Assembly (NCBI RefSeq): GCF_002844275.1
Contig: NZ_NXGX01000006.1
Location: 186,001-250,000 of the forward strand
DNA length: 64,000 nt
Source: Thalassospira lohafexi
GTDB lineage: Bacteria; Pseudomonadota; Alphaproteobacteria; Rhodospirillales; Thalassospiraceae
Direction: 5' to 3'
Shown: positions 9,812 through 19,044 of the stretch, piece by piece
Layout: every line of letters starts with the position of its first letter
How positions within the stretch are numbered: position 1 is the first letter of the stretch
Notes under the pieces: generated by a model
What the model saw: only the letters and a program-made list of their open reading frames with translations
The model's database searches: none
Told to the model about the DNA's origin: nothing
Program-made: the position numbers and the translations under genes

Positions 9812-11152
9812 TTATTTCATGCCCATGAACTTTTCCAGCCAGTGGATGTCGTAATCCCCTTTTTGGATGTCCGGGTTGGCAAGAAGCTTTTGATGCAGTG
9901 GAATGGTGGTCTTAATCCCGCCAATCGCATATTCCGCCAGTGCACGGCGCAGGCGCATCATGCATTCTTCGCGGTCACGACCATGCACGATCAGTTTTGC
10001 GATCATGCTGTCATAATAGGGCGGAATCGAATAACCGGTGTAAATACCGCTATCGACACGCACGCCCAGACCACCTGGCGCATGGTATTCCTTGATCTTG
10101 CCCGGTGACGGAACGAAAGTTTCTGGGTCCTCGGCATTAATGCGGCATTCAATCGCATGGCCGTGGATTTCAAGGTCTTCCTGCTTGAACGACAGTTCAA
10201 GACCCGCTGCGACACGGATCTGTTCACGTACAAGGTCAACGCCGGAGATCATTTCCGTGACCGGGTGTTCGACCTGAAGACGGGTGTTCATTTCAATGAA
10301 ATAGAATTCGCCATTTTCATACAGGAACTCAATCGTGCCAGCATTGCGATAGCCCATGCCGATCATGGCATTGGCGACCGTGGTGCCGATACGCTGGCGT
10401 TCTTCGGGCGTTAAGGTCGGTGAGGGTGCTTCTTCCAGAACCTTCTGATGGCGACGCTGCAACGAACAGTCACGTTCGAACAGATGCACGGCATTACCAT
10501 GTGTGTCGCCAATCACCTGCAGTTCGATGTGGCGCGGCTTGCCGAGATACTTTTCGATGTAAACGGCCGCATTGCCAAAGTTCTGCAATGCTTCCTTACG
10601 TGTCATGGAAAAGGCATCAACAAGGTCTTCGTCGCGCTCCACGACTTTCATGCCGCGGCCACCACCACCACCAGATGCCTTGATCAGCACCGGATAGCCG
10701 ATTTCATTGGCACATTTACGCGCCTCTTCGACCGTCGTGATTTCGCCGTCGGACCCCGGAACAACTGGAATACCAAGCTTTTCCACAGTCTGTTTTGCGG
10801 TGATCTTGTCACCCATCGTGCGGATGTGTTCTGGCGTCGGACCGATAAAGGTAAAGCCGTGTTCTTCAACCATCGATGCGAAGTCGGCGCTTTCCGACAG
10901 GAAACCATATCCCGGATGGATGGCGTTTGCCCCGGTGATTTCGGCGGCCGACAGGATGGCAGGAACGTTAAGATAACTGTCTTTGGATGCAGGCGGTCCG
11001 ATACAGACCGATTCGTCGGCCAAACGGACATGCATTGCGTCTGCATCGGCGGTCGAATGCACCGCGACAGTTTTGATGCCCATTTCGCGGCAGGCCCGCT
11101 GAATACGCAGCGCGATTTCACCACGGTTGGCAATCAGGATTTTGTCGAACAT
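9812..11152 (-). CDS. accC: Acetyl-CoA carboxylase, biotin carboxylase subunit
   Basis: ATP-dependent carboxylation of the biotin carried by AccB, the first half-reaction of malonyl-CoA and fatty acid synthesis in the cytoplasm. The 446 residues match E. coli AccC (449). They show the N-terminal [17 protein letters not shown], the glycine-rich ATP loop [12 protein letters not shown], and the catalytic [15 protein letters not shown] and [12 protein letters not shown] signatures. It lies 17 bases after accB and forms an operon with it. A terminator follows directly. The carboxyltransferase subunits accA and accD are not in the window. Confidence 0.97.
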   Translation of the reverse strand: MFDKILIANRGEIALRIQRACREMGIKTVAVHSTADADAMHVRLADESVCIGPPASKDSYLNVPAILSAAEITGANAIHPGYGFLSESADFASMVEEHGFTFIGPTPEHIRTMGDKITAKQTVEKLGIPVVPGSDGEITTVEEARKCANEIGYPVLIKASGGGGGRGMKVVERDEDLVDAFSMTRKEALQNFGNAAVYIEKYLGKPRHIELQVIGDTHGNAVHLFERDCSLQRRHQKVLEEAPSPTLTPEERQRIGTTVANAMIGMGYRNAGTIEFLYENGEFYFIEMNTRLQVEHPVTEMISGVDLVREQIRVAAGLELSFKQEDLEIHGHAIECRINAEDPETFVPSPGKIKEYHAPGGLGVRVDSGIYTGYSIPPYYDSMIAKLIVHGRDREECMMRLRRALAEYAIGGIKTTIPLHQKLLANPDIQKGDYDIHWLEKFMGMK

Positions 11153-11169
11153 GCGGTTATTGCCCCGGC

Positions 11170-11613
11170 TTATTCAATAATGATCAGCGGTTCGTCATAT
11201 TCGACCGGATGGCCGTCGGTGGCCAGAATCTGGGACACCTTGCCGGATTTCGGCGCACGGATCGGGTTGAACGTTTTCATTGCTTCGATCAGCATAAGAG
11301 TCTGACCTTCGGTAACGGACGAACCAACCGAAATGAAAGGTGCAGCACCCGGTTCCGGTGCAAAGTAGACCACACCGACCATAGGTGATTTGACGGCACC
11401 AGGATGGGCGCCTGCATCGGCCGGTGCAGCGGCGGCTGCAGGTGCGCTTGCTGCAACCGGGGCAGCTGCCGGTGCGGCTGCAACCATGGTGCCCTGACGG
11501 GCAACGCGAATGCGGTTGTCACCAGCGGCAACTTCAATTTCGGTCAGCTTGGTGTCGTCAAGCAGCTCGGCGAGCTGGCGAATGGCGTCATTGTCGATGT
11601 TGAACTTGCTCAT
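11170..11613 (-). CDS. accB: Acetyl-CoA carboxylase, biotin carboxyl carrier protein
   Basis: A 147-residue biotin carrier. The N-terminal part ([18 protein letters not shown]) joins an Ala/Pro-rich linker at about residues 48-75, then the biotinyl domain with the acceptor lysine in IEAMKTFNP. The usual AMKMM is AMKTF here, a change that leaves the lysine intact. Start ATG at 11613; the upstream extension is the tail of the decayed aroQ, whose original stop TAA lies within the accB ribosome-binding region. The intact gene therefore now depends on a transcript that begins with a dead one. Confidence 0.96.
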   Translation of the reverse strand: MSKFNIDNDAIRQLAELLDDTKLTEIEVAAGDNRIRVARQGTMVAAAPAAAPVAASAPAAAAAPADAGAHPGAVKSPMVGVVYFAPEPGAAPFISVGSSVTEGQTLMLIEAMKTFNPIRAPKSGKVSQILATDGHPVEYDEPLIIIE

Positions 11614-11624
11614 TTCGATATCTT

Positions 11625-12047
11625 TTATGATGGTGAGTGGATCAATCCGCGCATGGCATCCAGGGCGTGGATATAACGTGTATATAGCTCTGGGAGCCAA
11701 ACCCGTAGATCATGCCGTTTGCAGCTTTCGAGACGTAAGAATGATGTCTGAAGGCATCCCGCTTTTAAAAATTGGACAGATGGACCTCAAAGATCGCAAC
11801 CGATATGTGCGTATATGCCCCAGCATCGATAAGAATACCAGAATCTTCTTGTTGGGCGTGCTCATTCCAGTCAACCGAACCGCCTTTAGGGGGGCCTGAA
11901 CGACCGAGAACACAAATGTCACGGGATGTGCTGTCATTGTGACTGTCTCCCTGATCGATTGAGTGTTCCCGCGCCCAAGGAATCCTCGCGGATGTACCCT
12001 GACAGGTTCAAATTCGGCTCATTTAGAATGTAGACGGGTTTCGTCAT
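11625..12047 (-). pseudogene. aroQ: Decayed type II 3-dehydroquinate dehydratase
   Basis: This stretch translates piecewise into AroQ. It begins MTKPVYILNEPNLNLSGY (normal ILNGPNLNLLG). Frame changes then give GRSGPPKGGSVDW, GILIDAGAYTHISVAI, [27 protein letters not shown] and [11 protein letters not shown], and, after a short insertion, [15 protein letters not shown] and a TAA. Total length is 423 bases, near the usual 430-450. About 10 residues are missing between AI and EVHLSN, there is an in-frame stop and at least two or three frame changes. The catalytic Tyr (REPEIYG) and Asn (NPGAYTH) are replaced. A ribosome-binding sequence GGGAA remains before the ATG at 12047. The position directly before accB-accC is the normal aroQ locus in alphaproteobacteria. 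Confidence 0.85.
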
Positions 12048-12079
12048 TCGTTCCCACATGCCCAACATTTGGTGCAGCT

Positions 12080-12107
12080 TTTATAACACGACCAAGGTCT
12101 GACGCAA
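12080..12107 (-). promoter_or_regulatory. Candidate promoter of the aroQ(pseudo)-accB-accC operon
   Basis: On the minus strand TTGCGT (12107-12102) and TATAAA (12085-12080) are 16 bases apart, about 35 bases before the aroQ start. It is the best sigma-70-like match in the gap between this operon and the divergent thiSG gene. The rest of the gap, 12108-12290, shows no thiamine riboswitch and no ORF. Confidence 0.45.
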
Positions 12108-12290
12108 CTTTGCATTGGGCCTTTGCGACTTGGCTGCATAACCGATTGTGATCCGCATGCGGTGATCAAGAACGCTTTACGCGCCCTCAGGTATAAAAAC
12201 CGCGGAACACAGCTTGCCTCAGACCCGACTGCTGCGCATACTGCGCGGCAATCGTGAATATTTTGATACTACAGGGATTGAACGAAAAAG

Positions 12291-13286
12291 ATGCGCCTGA
12301 CCATCAACGGTGAAGACCGCAATATCGAAAATGCCGGTAATGTTGCAGAACTGCTCGGCGAACTTGGCATTGCCTCGACCAAGGTTGCTGTCGAACGCAA
12401 TCTGGAAATCGTACCCAAGACAGCTTATGGCGAGACCCCGCTGAGTGATGGCGATAAATTCGAAATCGTTCATTTCATTGGCGGCGGCTCGCAGGAAGCT
12501 GATTTGGCCGCAGCCGATGACGCCGGGTTTGTTGTCGCGGGTAAAAAATTCTCGTCGCGTTTGCTGGTTGGCACCGGGAAATACAAGGATTTCGATGAAA
12601 CCCGTATCGCGATTGAGCAATCGGGTGCGGAAATTGTCACGGTCGCTGTGCGCCGCGTTAATCTGACCGACCCGAACCAGCCGATGCTGGTCGACTACGT
12701 TGATCCCAAGAAATACACATATTTGCCCAATACCGCAGGCTGCTTCACCGCCGATGATGCCGTGCGGACGTTGCGTCTGGCACGCGAAGCGGGGGGGTGG
12801 AATCTGGTGAAGCTTGAGGTTCTGGGCGATCAGGCAACGCTTTATCCGAACATGCCCGAAACACTCAAGGCGGCCGAATCGCTGATCAAGGATGGCTTCG
12901 ATGTCATGGTGTATTGTAGCGACGATCCTATACAGGCCAAGATGCTCGAAGACATGGGATGCTGTGCGATTATGCCGCTTGGCTCTTTGATCGGGTCGGG
13001 TATGGGCATTCTTAATCCGGTGAACATCGCCCTGATCAAGCAAAATGCCAGTGTTCCGGTTCTGGTTGATGCCGGGGTCGGGACGGCGTCGGATGCGGCC
13101 TTTGCGATGGAGCTTGGCTGTGACGGGGTTTTGATGAACACAGCCATTGCTGGTGCCAAGGACCCAATTCGTATGGCGCGTGCGATGAAGCATGCGATCA
13201 TTGCCGGACGTGAATCGTTCCTGGCTGGACGGATGCCAAAGAAACAATATGCTGATCCGTCATCGCCATTGGCCGGGATCATCTGA
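12291..13286 (+). CDS. thiG: Fused sulfur carrier protein ThiS and thiazole synthase ThiG
   Basis: Makes the thiazole phosphate half of thiamine. Residues 1-66 are a complete ThiS ([10 protein letters not shown] to HFIGGG, ending in the Gly-Gly that is normally thiocarboxylated). From about residue 78 the protein is ThiG, with the lysine that forms the imine with deoxyxylulose phosphate at about K174 (VKLEVLGD) and phosphate-loop glycines (GSLIGSGMG). The 331-residue length equals the sum of both. ThiS needs a free C-terminal glycine, so the fusion must either be cut after the glycines or work differently. Fused forms are known in alphaproteobacteria. The ribosome-binding site is weak, and I see no TPP riboswitch upstream. 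Confidence 0.92.
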   Translation: MRLTINGEDRNIENAGNVAELLGELGIASTKVAVERNLEIVPKTAYGETPLSDGDKFEIVHFIGGGSQEADLAAADDAGFVVAGKKFSSRLLVGTGKYKDFDETRIAIEQSGAEIVTVAVRRVNLTDPNQPMLVDYVDPKKYTYLPNTAGCFTADDAVRTLRLAREAGGWNLVKLEVLGDQATLYPNMPETLKAAESLIKDGFDVMVYCSDDPIQAKMLEDMGCCAIMPLGSLIGSGMGILNPVNIALIKQNASVPVLVDAGVGTASDAAFAMELGCDGVLMNTAIAGAKDPIRMARAMKHAIIAGRESFLAGRMPKKQYADPSSPLAGII

Positions 13287-13316
13287 GTACGCTTGCTCGA
13301 CGGTAATCCGCGCAAA

Positions 13317-13350
13317 CAAAAGGCCGTTTCATGAACGAAACGGCCTTTTG
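13317..13350. terminator. Bidirectional terminator between thiSG and the DsbA-like gene
   Basis: AAAGGCCGTTTC pairs perfectly with GAAACGGCCTTT around a short loop. It has A- and T-rich flanks and sits between two converging genes. Confidence 0.85.
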
Positions 13351-13413
13351 TTGTTTGTTGGGTATACGAAACGGCTTGACTGCAAATGTAGTCAGTCAGC
13401 GTCTGATCCGCGA

Positions 13414-14175
13414 TCAAGATGCCTTTTCAAGACCCGCCTGTACCAGCGCGTCGACCCGTTCCATATCCGCACCCGAGACCATGGTGCCATTGATGATAAA
13501 GGCCGGGGTGCCACTGATCCCGACAGTCTGTGCCATGGCGGAATATTGCGCCAGCATGCCATTGATTTCCGGCGATTGCATATCTGCGCGCATCTGATCA
13601 ACATCGACACCGGCAGCCGCCGCCAGATCATTGATACGGTCTTCGTCAAGCAAACCACGATTGGTCATGAAGGCCTGATGGACTTCCATGTATTTGCCTT
13701 GCTTGGCCGCAGCCAAGGCGGCACGTGCGGCCGTTGCACTTTCTTCGCGCAGAATGGGAAGTTCGACGAAAATGGTCCGGACCTTACCATCGGAATTTTC
13801 GACAATCTCCATCACGCCATCAAGCGCACGTTTGCAATAGCCGCAATGGTAATCAAAAAACTCAATCACGGTGACGGGCGCATCGGCGGGGCCAATGGAT
13901 GGAACCGAGGCATCCGCGACCAGTGCATCCCAGACCGGGATGATGGCTTCGGATTGCTGACGGGACTGTTCAGCAGCCTGCCAACTCTGAACATTCTGGA
14001 TCGCACGCAAAAGAACATCCGGATTCTTAATCAGATATTCCTCGATCATCGCGTCGATTTCGGTTTTCTGCGCCGGGCTGAATTGGTCATCTGCCTGTGC
14101 AGCCGGAACAGCAAACAGCATGACTGCGGCAATACCAGCACCACCAAGAAGGCGTTTAACGATCTGAGAATTCAT
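13414..14175 (-). CDS. Periplasmic DsbA-family thiol:disulfide oxidoreductase
   Basis: A 253-residue exported thioredoxin-fold protein with a signal peptide of about 28 residues (MNSQIVKRLLGGAGIAAVMLF, cleavage near AQA-DD). A helical N-terminal segment at residues 32-80 resembles the dimer or trimer module of DsbG/ScsC-like proteins. The catalytic Cys-Gly-Tyr-Cys is at 111-114 in the DYHCGYCKR context, and a cis-proline loop reads GISGTPAFI. It probably makes, breaks or shuffles disulfides in envelope proteins. It lies 76 bases after the DUF3047 gene and may belong to the M48-DUF3047 transcript. Whether it acts as oxidase or isomerase cannot be told. Confidence 0.87.
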   Translation of the reverse strand: MNSQIVKRLLGGAGIAAVMLFAVPAAQADDQFSPAQKTEIDAMIEEYLIKNPDVLLRAIQNVQSWQAAEQSRQQSEAIIPVWDALVADASVPSIGPADAPVTVIEFFDYHCGYCKRALDGVMEIVENSDGKVRTIFVELPILREESATAARAALAAAKQGKYMEVHQAFMTNRGLLDEDRINDLAAAAGVDVDQMRADMQSPEINGMLAQYSAMAQTVGISGTPAFIINGTMVSGADMERVDALVQAGLEKAS

Positions 14176-14251
14176 AGGACGTCCTTATTGTCATTGGGCA
14201 GTATTTTACCCGACGGAAAATATCATTGCTCTGTGATACGGGATCGAGTGG

Positions 14252-14965
14252 CTAACGGGAAAGTAAAATCTGCGTTAGGTATGTTACGCTGGTCACAGCA
14301 GCCAACTTATCCTTGCCTGACGCGACGCCGATCCAGACCAACCGAACCTCGTCACCCGGTGCATCTGGCCAATACCGGCGATAAACGCCCGCAAGGTCGA
14401 AATATTCGCGTTGCCATTGGCCATAGGTCACCTGACTGTTCCCAACCGGGATACGGACGGTGTGATCGGTTGGTGGTTTGCCCGTGCCAAGGTCATTCTC
14501 GGCCCAGTCGCCTTGATCTTGCAGGCGAAATCCCAGAACAAGTTCAACATCACCGACCTGTGCGGTGCTGTTTTGTTGCCAGTCAAACGACAAATAAGGC
14601 GATGCGAGCACAAGAATGTTGGTGCGACGCCCCAACTCAAACGGGCCTGCCGCCGGGCGTGCAGCCAGTGCGATTTTGCCATCCTTGTCCTGCCATTCAA
14701 GGGCCGCCGACGGTGACTGACTTGGCGTAGAAGCATTAGTCTGATGATTGTATTGCCAGTATTTTGGCGGGTTCGAGAGCGAAAAAGGCGCATAAAGCAA
14801 CTTTAAATCGCCGCCGACATCGACCCCGGACCCGGGCAATGTGCACGCAGATAAATGCAAACCCGCAGCCACAAGAAGGCTAAACAGGCAAAAACGACGG
14901 TAAGCTGTAATCAGTGCTGACGTCCATGCATCAAGTTGTGGGTGGTTGCGAAGGCAACCGGTCAC
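14252..14965 (-). CDS. DUF3047 family lipoprotein of unknown function
   Basis: A 237-residue protein matching the DUF3047 family (later part WQWQREYFDLAGVYRRYW followed by RLVWIGVASGKDKL). The N-terminus is basic and hydrophobic and runs into a lipobox, LHLSAC, with the cysteine near residue 41, so it is probably a lipoprotein. The GTG start at 14965 overlaps the stop of the M48 protease by four bases (GTGA). This indicates translational coupling and explains why no good ribosome-binding site is seen. Its function is unknown; the coupling suggests it works with the protease in the envelope. Confidence 0.75.
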   Translation of the reverse strand: MTGCLRNHPQLDAWTSALITAYRRFCLFSLLVAAGLHLSACTLPGSGVDVGGDLKLLYAPFSLSNPPKYWQYNHQTNASTPSQSPSAALEWQDKDGKIALAARPAAGPFELGRRTNILVLASPYLSFDWQQNSTAQVGDVELVLGFRLQDQGDWAENDLGTGKPPTDHTVRIPVGNSQVTYGQWQREYFDLAGVYRRYWPDAPGDEVRLVWIGVASGKDKLAAVTSVTYLTQILLSR

Positions 14966-16329
14966 TTCGGTGCGTCTTTCTCTGCGTTCTTTTTGTCTTG
15001 CCCGTCTGGATCGGTGGCCTGAAGAATATCTTGGGACCGCAACCATGTGGCAGTCCCTTTTTCCAATTTCCGTTCTGCCTGAACCGCGTGATAGCTCGCG
15101 GCCTGCCGGTCGCCGGAAAGAAGGCTGTATTCGGCCTGTGAAAGCGATGCTTCGCCTTCATTGCCAAGGCGGCTTTCGACGATGGCACGGAACCGCCACG
15201 CAGATGAGTTGCCACGTTCACGTGATAGAACCCCGATCAGATTGGCTTTTGCCGGTTCGAGCATTGCCGGATCACCGGTTTCAATCATCGCATGGGCCAA
15301 AAGCAAACGAATAAGCGGCGCGCCACCAGAAAGATCTACTGATTTTTGCAACGGCGGCACGGCATCTGCGGCACGCCCGAATTCAAGCAGGACCTGACCT
15401 TCAAGTTCTTCAAAATAGGGATTTTCAGGTTCATCAGCGATCAGGCCCTTGATGATTTCAAGGGCGGGATCAAGCTGCGAATCGCGATAATAGGCAATGG
15501 CGCGCGCATAGCGTGCTGCGATGCTGGTATCGGTTTCGGGATAGGTACGTAACGTATTCTGGATGTGATTGGTAAAGGCATAAAGTTTGGCGCGCATGCG
15601 GGCATGGCGTTCATACAGCTCCGGGCTGACTTTTTTGTCCTTAAGGTCGGAGTTGGCCACAAAGTTTGCCAAAAAATCAACACGTTCTGTGGTCAAAGGG
15701 TGACTGCGCAGATACGGGTCCTGACTGGCGGTGCTGAGAAGTTCCTGACCTTCAAGCTTTTTCATGAAGTCCAGCATTCCGCGCGATGAAATGCCAACAT
15801 CTGTCAGGAATTTAACGCCCGCCTGATCTGCGCTGCTTTCCTGTGTCCGCGAATAGGCCAGAAAGTTACGCTGAGCAACATTTTGGCCGCCAAGAATTGC
15901 CGCGGTACCAACATCGGAACGCCCGGCGGCAACACCCGCTGCAACACCGGCCAAGGTCGAAAGAATGGAGATTGCAGACGCATTACGCAGCTGATCATGA
16001 ATGCGCGAAAGGTGCCCACCGGCAATGTGTCCGGTTTCGTGCGCCATGACGCCCATAACCTGTTCTGGAGTATCTGCTTTTAACAACAGCCCAGTATTGA
16101 TAAAAAGCTTTTGGCCGCCTGCAACAAATGCGTTCAGGCTGTTGTCGGAAACGATGTAAACAGACACACCATTCGCATCGAGCCCCGCCGCCTGAAAAAT
16201 CGGCGTGGCATACATACGTAAGGTTTCCTCGATCTCGGTATCGCGGATAAAAGAACGACCCTGTGCGAAAACCATGCTAGGCAGGGCAACAAGGAAAATG
16301 GCAGTGAGAGTTACAATGCGTCTGAGCAA
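14962..16329 (-). CDS. Periplasmic M48-family metalloprotease with C-terminal TPR-like region (BepA-like)
   Basis: A 455-residue secreted zinc protease. The signal peptide is MLRRIVTLTAIFLVALPSMV up to FAQ. HETGH at 97-101 is the zinc-binding and catalytic motif. Helical repeats after about residue 255 resemble TPRs (ARAIAYYRDSQLDPALEIIK and following). E. coli BepA, of similar build, assembles or degrades outer-membrane proteins. I chose the TTG at 16329 because GGAA lies upstream and the signal peptide begins cleanly; a second TTG at 16383 has neither. Its start codon is one base from that of the divergent gene at 16331, so each promoter must lie inside the other gene. Confidence 0.85.
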   Translation of the reverse strand: MLRRIVTLTAIFLVALPSMVFAQGRSFIRDTEIEETLRMYATPIFQAAGLDANGVSVYIVSDNSLNAFVAGGQKLFINTGLLLKADTPEQVMGVMAHETGHIAGGHLSRIHDQLRNASAISILSTLAGVAAGVAAGRSDVGTAAILGGQNVAQRNFLAYSRTQESSADQAGVKFLTDVGISSRGMLDFMKKLEGQELLSTASQDPYLRSHPLTTERVDFLANFVANSDLKDKKVSPELYERHARMRAKLYAFTNHIQNTLRTYPETDTSIAARYARAIAYYRDSQLDPALEIIKGLIADEPENPYFEELEGQVLLEFGRAADAVPPLQKSVDLSGGAPLIRLLLAHAMIETGDPAMLEPAKANLIGVLSRERGNSSAWRFRAIVESRLGNEGEASLSQAEYSLLSGDRQAASYHAVQAERKLEKGTATWLRSQDILQATDPDGQDKKNAEKDAPK

Positions 16330-16330
16330 A

Positions 16331-17704
16331 ATGTGCGTTCCATATTTTCGTTCATCTGATGTCGGGTCGCGTCCGACGCGCAAGCCATCATGGCGGATAG
16401 CGGTCGCAATCGCAATGACTGCTGGTATGGCGGCTTGCAGTTCTAATGAACCTGAAAATATTGGTCAAATCGGGGCAGTAAGCGGTTATCTTGGGGGCGT
16501 GGTTGCTGATGAACCGCGCGCTGTACGCAATGCACGTGATGTTCTTTCTGCCGGCGGCTCGGCTGCGGATGCTGCTGTAGCCCTTTATGCGACGATGACA
16601 GTCACCAAGCCATCGGTTGCCGGGATCGGTGGTGGCGGTGTGTGTGTTATCCATGATCGCGTATCGAAAAAAGTCGAAGTTCTTGATTTCTGGCCGCGCC
16701 CGGGCACCCGGACGTCATCTGATCAGATTGCAACGACCATTCCAGCTGTGCCGCGCGGGCTTTATGCCCTAAGTGCGCGTTATGGTCGTCTTGAATGGCG
16801 CTCGTTGCTTAGTACCGCGGAACAATATGCCCGTCTTGGCGTGCCGGTGTCGCGGTCGCTGGTCAATGATATTGAAGCCAACCAGGATCAGGTCTACGCA
16901 AGCCCGATGCTGCGTAACAGCCTTATGCCCAATGGCAAGGTATTGCAGGTAGGCGATCGCATTCGATCAGTTAACCTTGCGGCCCTCCTGACATCCTTGC
17001 GGGTTCAGGGGCCGGGCGAGTTTTATAACAGTGCCCTTGGTGCGCGTGTTGCCGATGCTGTTCAGGAAGCCGGTGGGACGCTGACGGCGGATGATTTGCG
17101 CAATTACCGCCCGGAATGGAAAACCGCGACCGAGGTCAAGGTTGGCAATGAAACCCTTTATCTTGCCTATCCGCCGCGCTCCGATAGTGGTCCGTCGGTG
17201 ATCAGTCAGGGCGAAGAACTTGGGGACATCTTAAATCGTTACCTTGCTGATATTACCGCAGGTGACAATAGCGCACAGGCCGCGTCAGGGCGCAGTGGCT
17301 TTGTTGTTGTGGACCGTGCGGCCAATGCGGTCGCCTGTGTCACCACGATGAACAAACCGTTTGGTGCCGGACTGGGGGCTGAGGCCTTCGGGCTTGGCCT
17401 TGCTGCCGGGGATGTTGCCCATGCTGCGACGCCTTTGATCGGACCAGCCTTGATGGTGAACCCGTATGTTTGGGAATATTATTACGGTATTGCAGGCACC
17501 GGCACACCGGCAGGTGCGACCAAACAGATTGCGACCATGGCCGAAGATTTGATTGGTTCAGGGGCTGCGTCAGGGATTGCGATGAGTACAGACGGGAAAG
17601 CGTCGGTCAATGTCATTCGCTGTCTTGAAGGAACGCCACCTCATCCGGAAAGTTGCCGCTTCATTGCCGATCCGGCAGGCGGCGGCATGGCCGGAACCCG
17701 ATAA
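16331..17704 (+). CDS. Gamma-glutamyltransferase-like lipoprotein, probably without the catalytic threonine
   Basis: A 458-residue protein with the GGT family pattern (ADEPRAVRNARDVLSAGGSAADAAVALYATMTVTKPSVAGIGGGG and following). True GGTs self-cleave at a Thr in TTHYSVVD. Here the matching stretch reads SGRSGFVVVDRAANAVACVT, so the nucleophile position holds Arg next to Ser. It is also about 120 residues shorter than E. coli GGT. An N-terminal hydrophobic stretch ends in GMAAC, a plausible lipobox. It may be inactive or use another residue. The start ATG at 16331 is the only reasonable one in frame after the M48 start. A terminator follows at 17730. Confidence 0.7.
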   Translation: MCVPYFRSSDVGSRPTRKPSWRIAVAIAMTAGMAACSSNEPENIGQIGAVSGYLGGVVADEPRAVRNARDVLSAGGSAADAAVALYATMTVTKPSVAGIGGGGVCVIHDRVSKKVEVLDFWPRPGTRTSSDQIATTIPAVPRGLYALSARYGRLEWRSLLSTAEQYARLGVPVSRSLVNDIEANQDQVYASPMLRNSLMPNGKVLQVGDRIRSVNLAALLTSLRVQGPGEFYNSALGARVADAVQEAGGTLTADDLRNYRPEWKTATEVKVGNETLYLAYPPRSDSGPSVISQGEELGDILNRYLADITAGDNSAQAASGRSGFVVVDRAANAVACVTTMNKPFGAGLGAEAFGLGLAAGDVAHAATPLIGPALMVNPYVWEYYYGIAGTGTPAGATKQIATMAEDLIGSGAASGIAMSTDGKASVNVIRCLEGTPPHPESCRFIADPAGGGMAGTR

Positions 17705-17729
17705 ACCGATACATACAGGTTTGAGATCA

Positions 17730-17759
17730 CAGGGCAGGGCATCGTTCTTGCCCTGTTGC
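17730..17759 (+). terminator. Candidate terminator after the GGT-like gene
   Basis: CAGGGCA pairs with TGCCCTG across a 12-base loop and is followed by a short T-rich stretch. It is weaker than the other terminators here. Confidence 0.5.
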
Positions 17760-17785
17760 TTTTCACGATAATGCAGGACCCACAC

Positions 17786-18937
17786 ATGGCATTGAAACAG
17801 TCGCTTCGCGGTGCAATTTCACCCTTCATCGTTATGGACGTGATGCGCGCGGCCAATGCGCGCGAAAATGACGGCAAGGCTGTCTTTCATCTTGAAGTCG
17901 GTCAGCCGGGAACGCCTGCACCGCGCAAAGTGCGCGAAGCCGCGGCCAAGGCGCTTGAGGCTGATCTGATTGGCTATACCAATGCCATGGGCATTGATCC
18001 CCTACGCGAAGCCATTGCGGGGCATTACAAATCCAAGTTTGATGTATCGGTTGATCCGGCAAGGGTCTGTGTTGCCAGTGGTTCGTCCTCGATCTTTGTG
18101 TTGGCGTTTCTGGCGGCCTTTGATGCCGGGGATCGAGTGGCGATGGCCGCACCGGGGTATCCGGCCTATCACAACATTCTAAGTGCGCTTGGGATTGAGA
18201 CGGTCAATCTTCTTGCCGGACCAGAAACCCATTATCAGCCGACGGTTTCAATGTTGCGCGACCTTGAGGACCCGATTGACGGTTTGATCGTTGCCAGCCC
18301 GTCAAACCCCGCGGGCAGTATGATTGATGTTGAAACATACCGGGAACTGGCAACCTATTGCCGGGAAAATGGCATTCGCCTGATCAGTGACGAGATCTAT
18401 CAGGGGATTTCCTTTGGTGACGTCAAGGATTGCACAGCCCTTGAGTTCGGCGATGATGCGATCATCATCAACAGTTTCTCGAAATATTTCTCGATGACCG
18501 GCTGGCGTCTTGGCTGGGCTATTGTTCCGCCTGATTTGATGCGTGCGGTGGAATGCTTGCAGCAAAATCTGTTTATTTCTGCCCCGGCACTATCGCAAAT
18601 TGCCGCTGTTGCGGCCTTTGATTGCGAAGACGAACTTCAGGCCAACATCGCGGCCTATGCGCGCAACCGTGAAATCCTGCTTGATGGTCTGCCGAAGGCC
18701 GGGGTCACCAAATTCGCCCCGGCGGACGGCGCATTTTATCTCTATGCCGATGTGCGCGAACTGACCAACGACAGTGAAGCATTCTGCAAACGGATGCTTG
18801 ATGAAACCGGCGTCGCAACCACGCCCGGAACCGATTTTGATCGGATGCGCGGCAAGGGCTATGTGCGGTTTTCCTTCGCGCACAGCGAAGCAACCATGAT
18901 CGGGGCGGTTAAGGCATTGCAGAGCTGGAAACGTTGA
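17786..18937 (+). CDS. PLP-dependent aminotransferase, class I/II
   Basis: A 383-residue fold-type I aminotransferase of the aspartate/aromatic aminotransferase subgroup. It shows the substrate-binding SPSNPAGSM, the DEIYQG motif, the PLP lysine in SFSKYFSMTGWRLGW, and an Arg in the late VRFSFAHS region that binds the substrate carboxylate. The amino donor and keto acid cannot be read from sequence. The start ATG at 17786 has AGGAC upstream; the ORF extends ten codons further without support. It follows the GGT-like gene on the same strand after a candidate terminator. Confidence 0.9.
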   Translation: MALKQSLRGAISPFIVMDVMRAANARENDGKAVFHLEVGQPGTPAPRKVREAAAKALEADLIGYTNAMGIDPLREAIAGHYKSKFDVSVDPARVCVASGSSSIFVLAFLAAFDAGDRVAMAAPGYPAYHNILSALGIETVNLLAGPETHYQPTVSMLRDLEDPIDGLIVASPSNPAGSMIDVETYRELATYCRENGIRLISDEIYQGISFGDVKDCTALEFGDDAIIINSFSKYFSMTGWRLGWAIVPPDLMRAVECLQQNLFISAPALSQIAAVAAFDCEDELQANIAAYARNREILLDGLPKAGVTKFAPADGAFYLYADVRELTNDSEAFCKRMLDETGVATTPGTDFDRMRGKGYVRFSFAHSEATMIGAVKALQSWKR

Positions 18938-19044
18938 CGAGGTTGGGTTCAGAAACTGCCTTCTCAATTATAGCGGTTTTCTAGGCCCTCTATATCTGCT
19001 TTATCGATTATCTCTTTGATCAGATAAAGGGTCAAAGGCGTTTC

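Noticed and set aside
11940-12047. Thiamine pyrophosphate riboswitch-like sequence on the minus strand (GAACCTG followed by a GCGAGGA-like part)
   Set aside because: The same bases translate as the N-terminus of AroQ (ILNEPNLNL) in the broken gene, and they point away from thiSG. The resemblance is coincidental.
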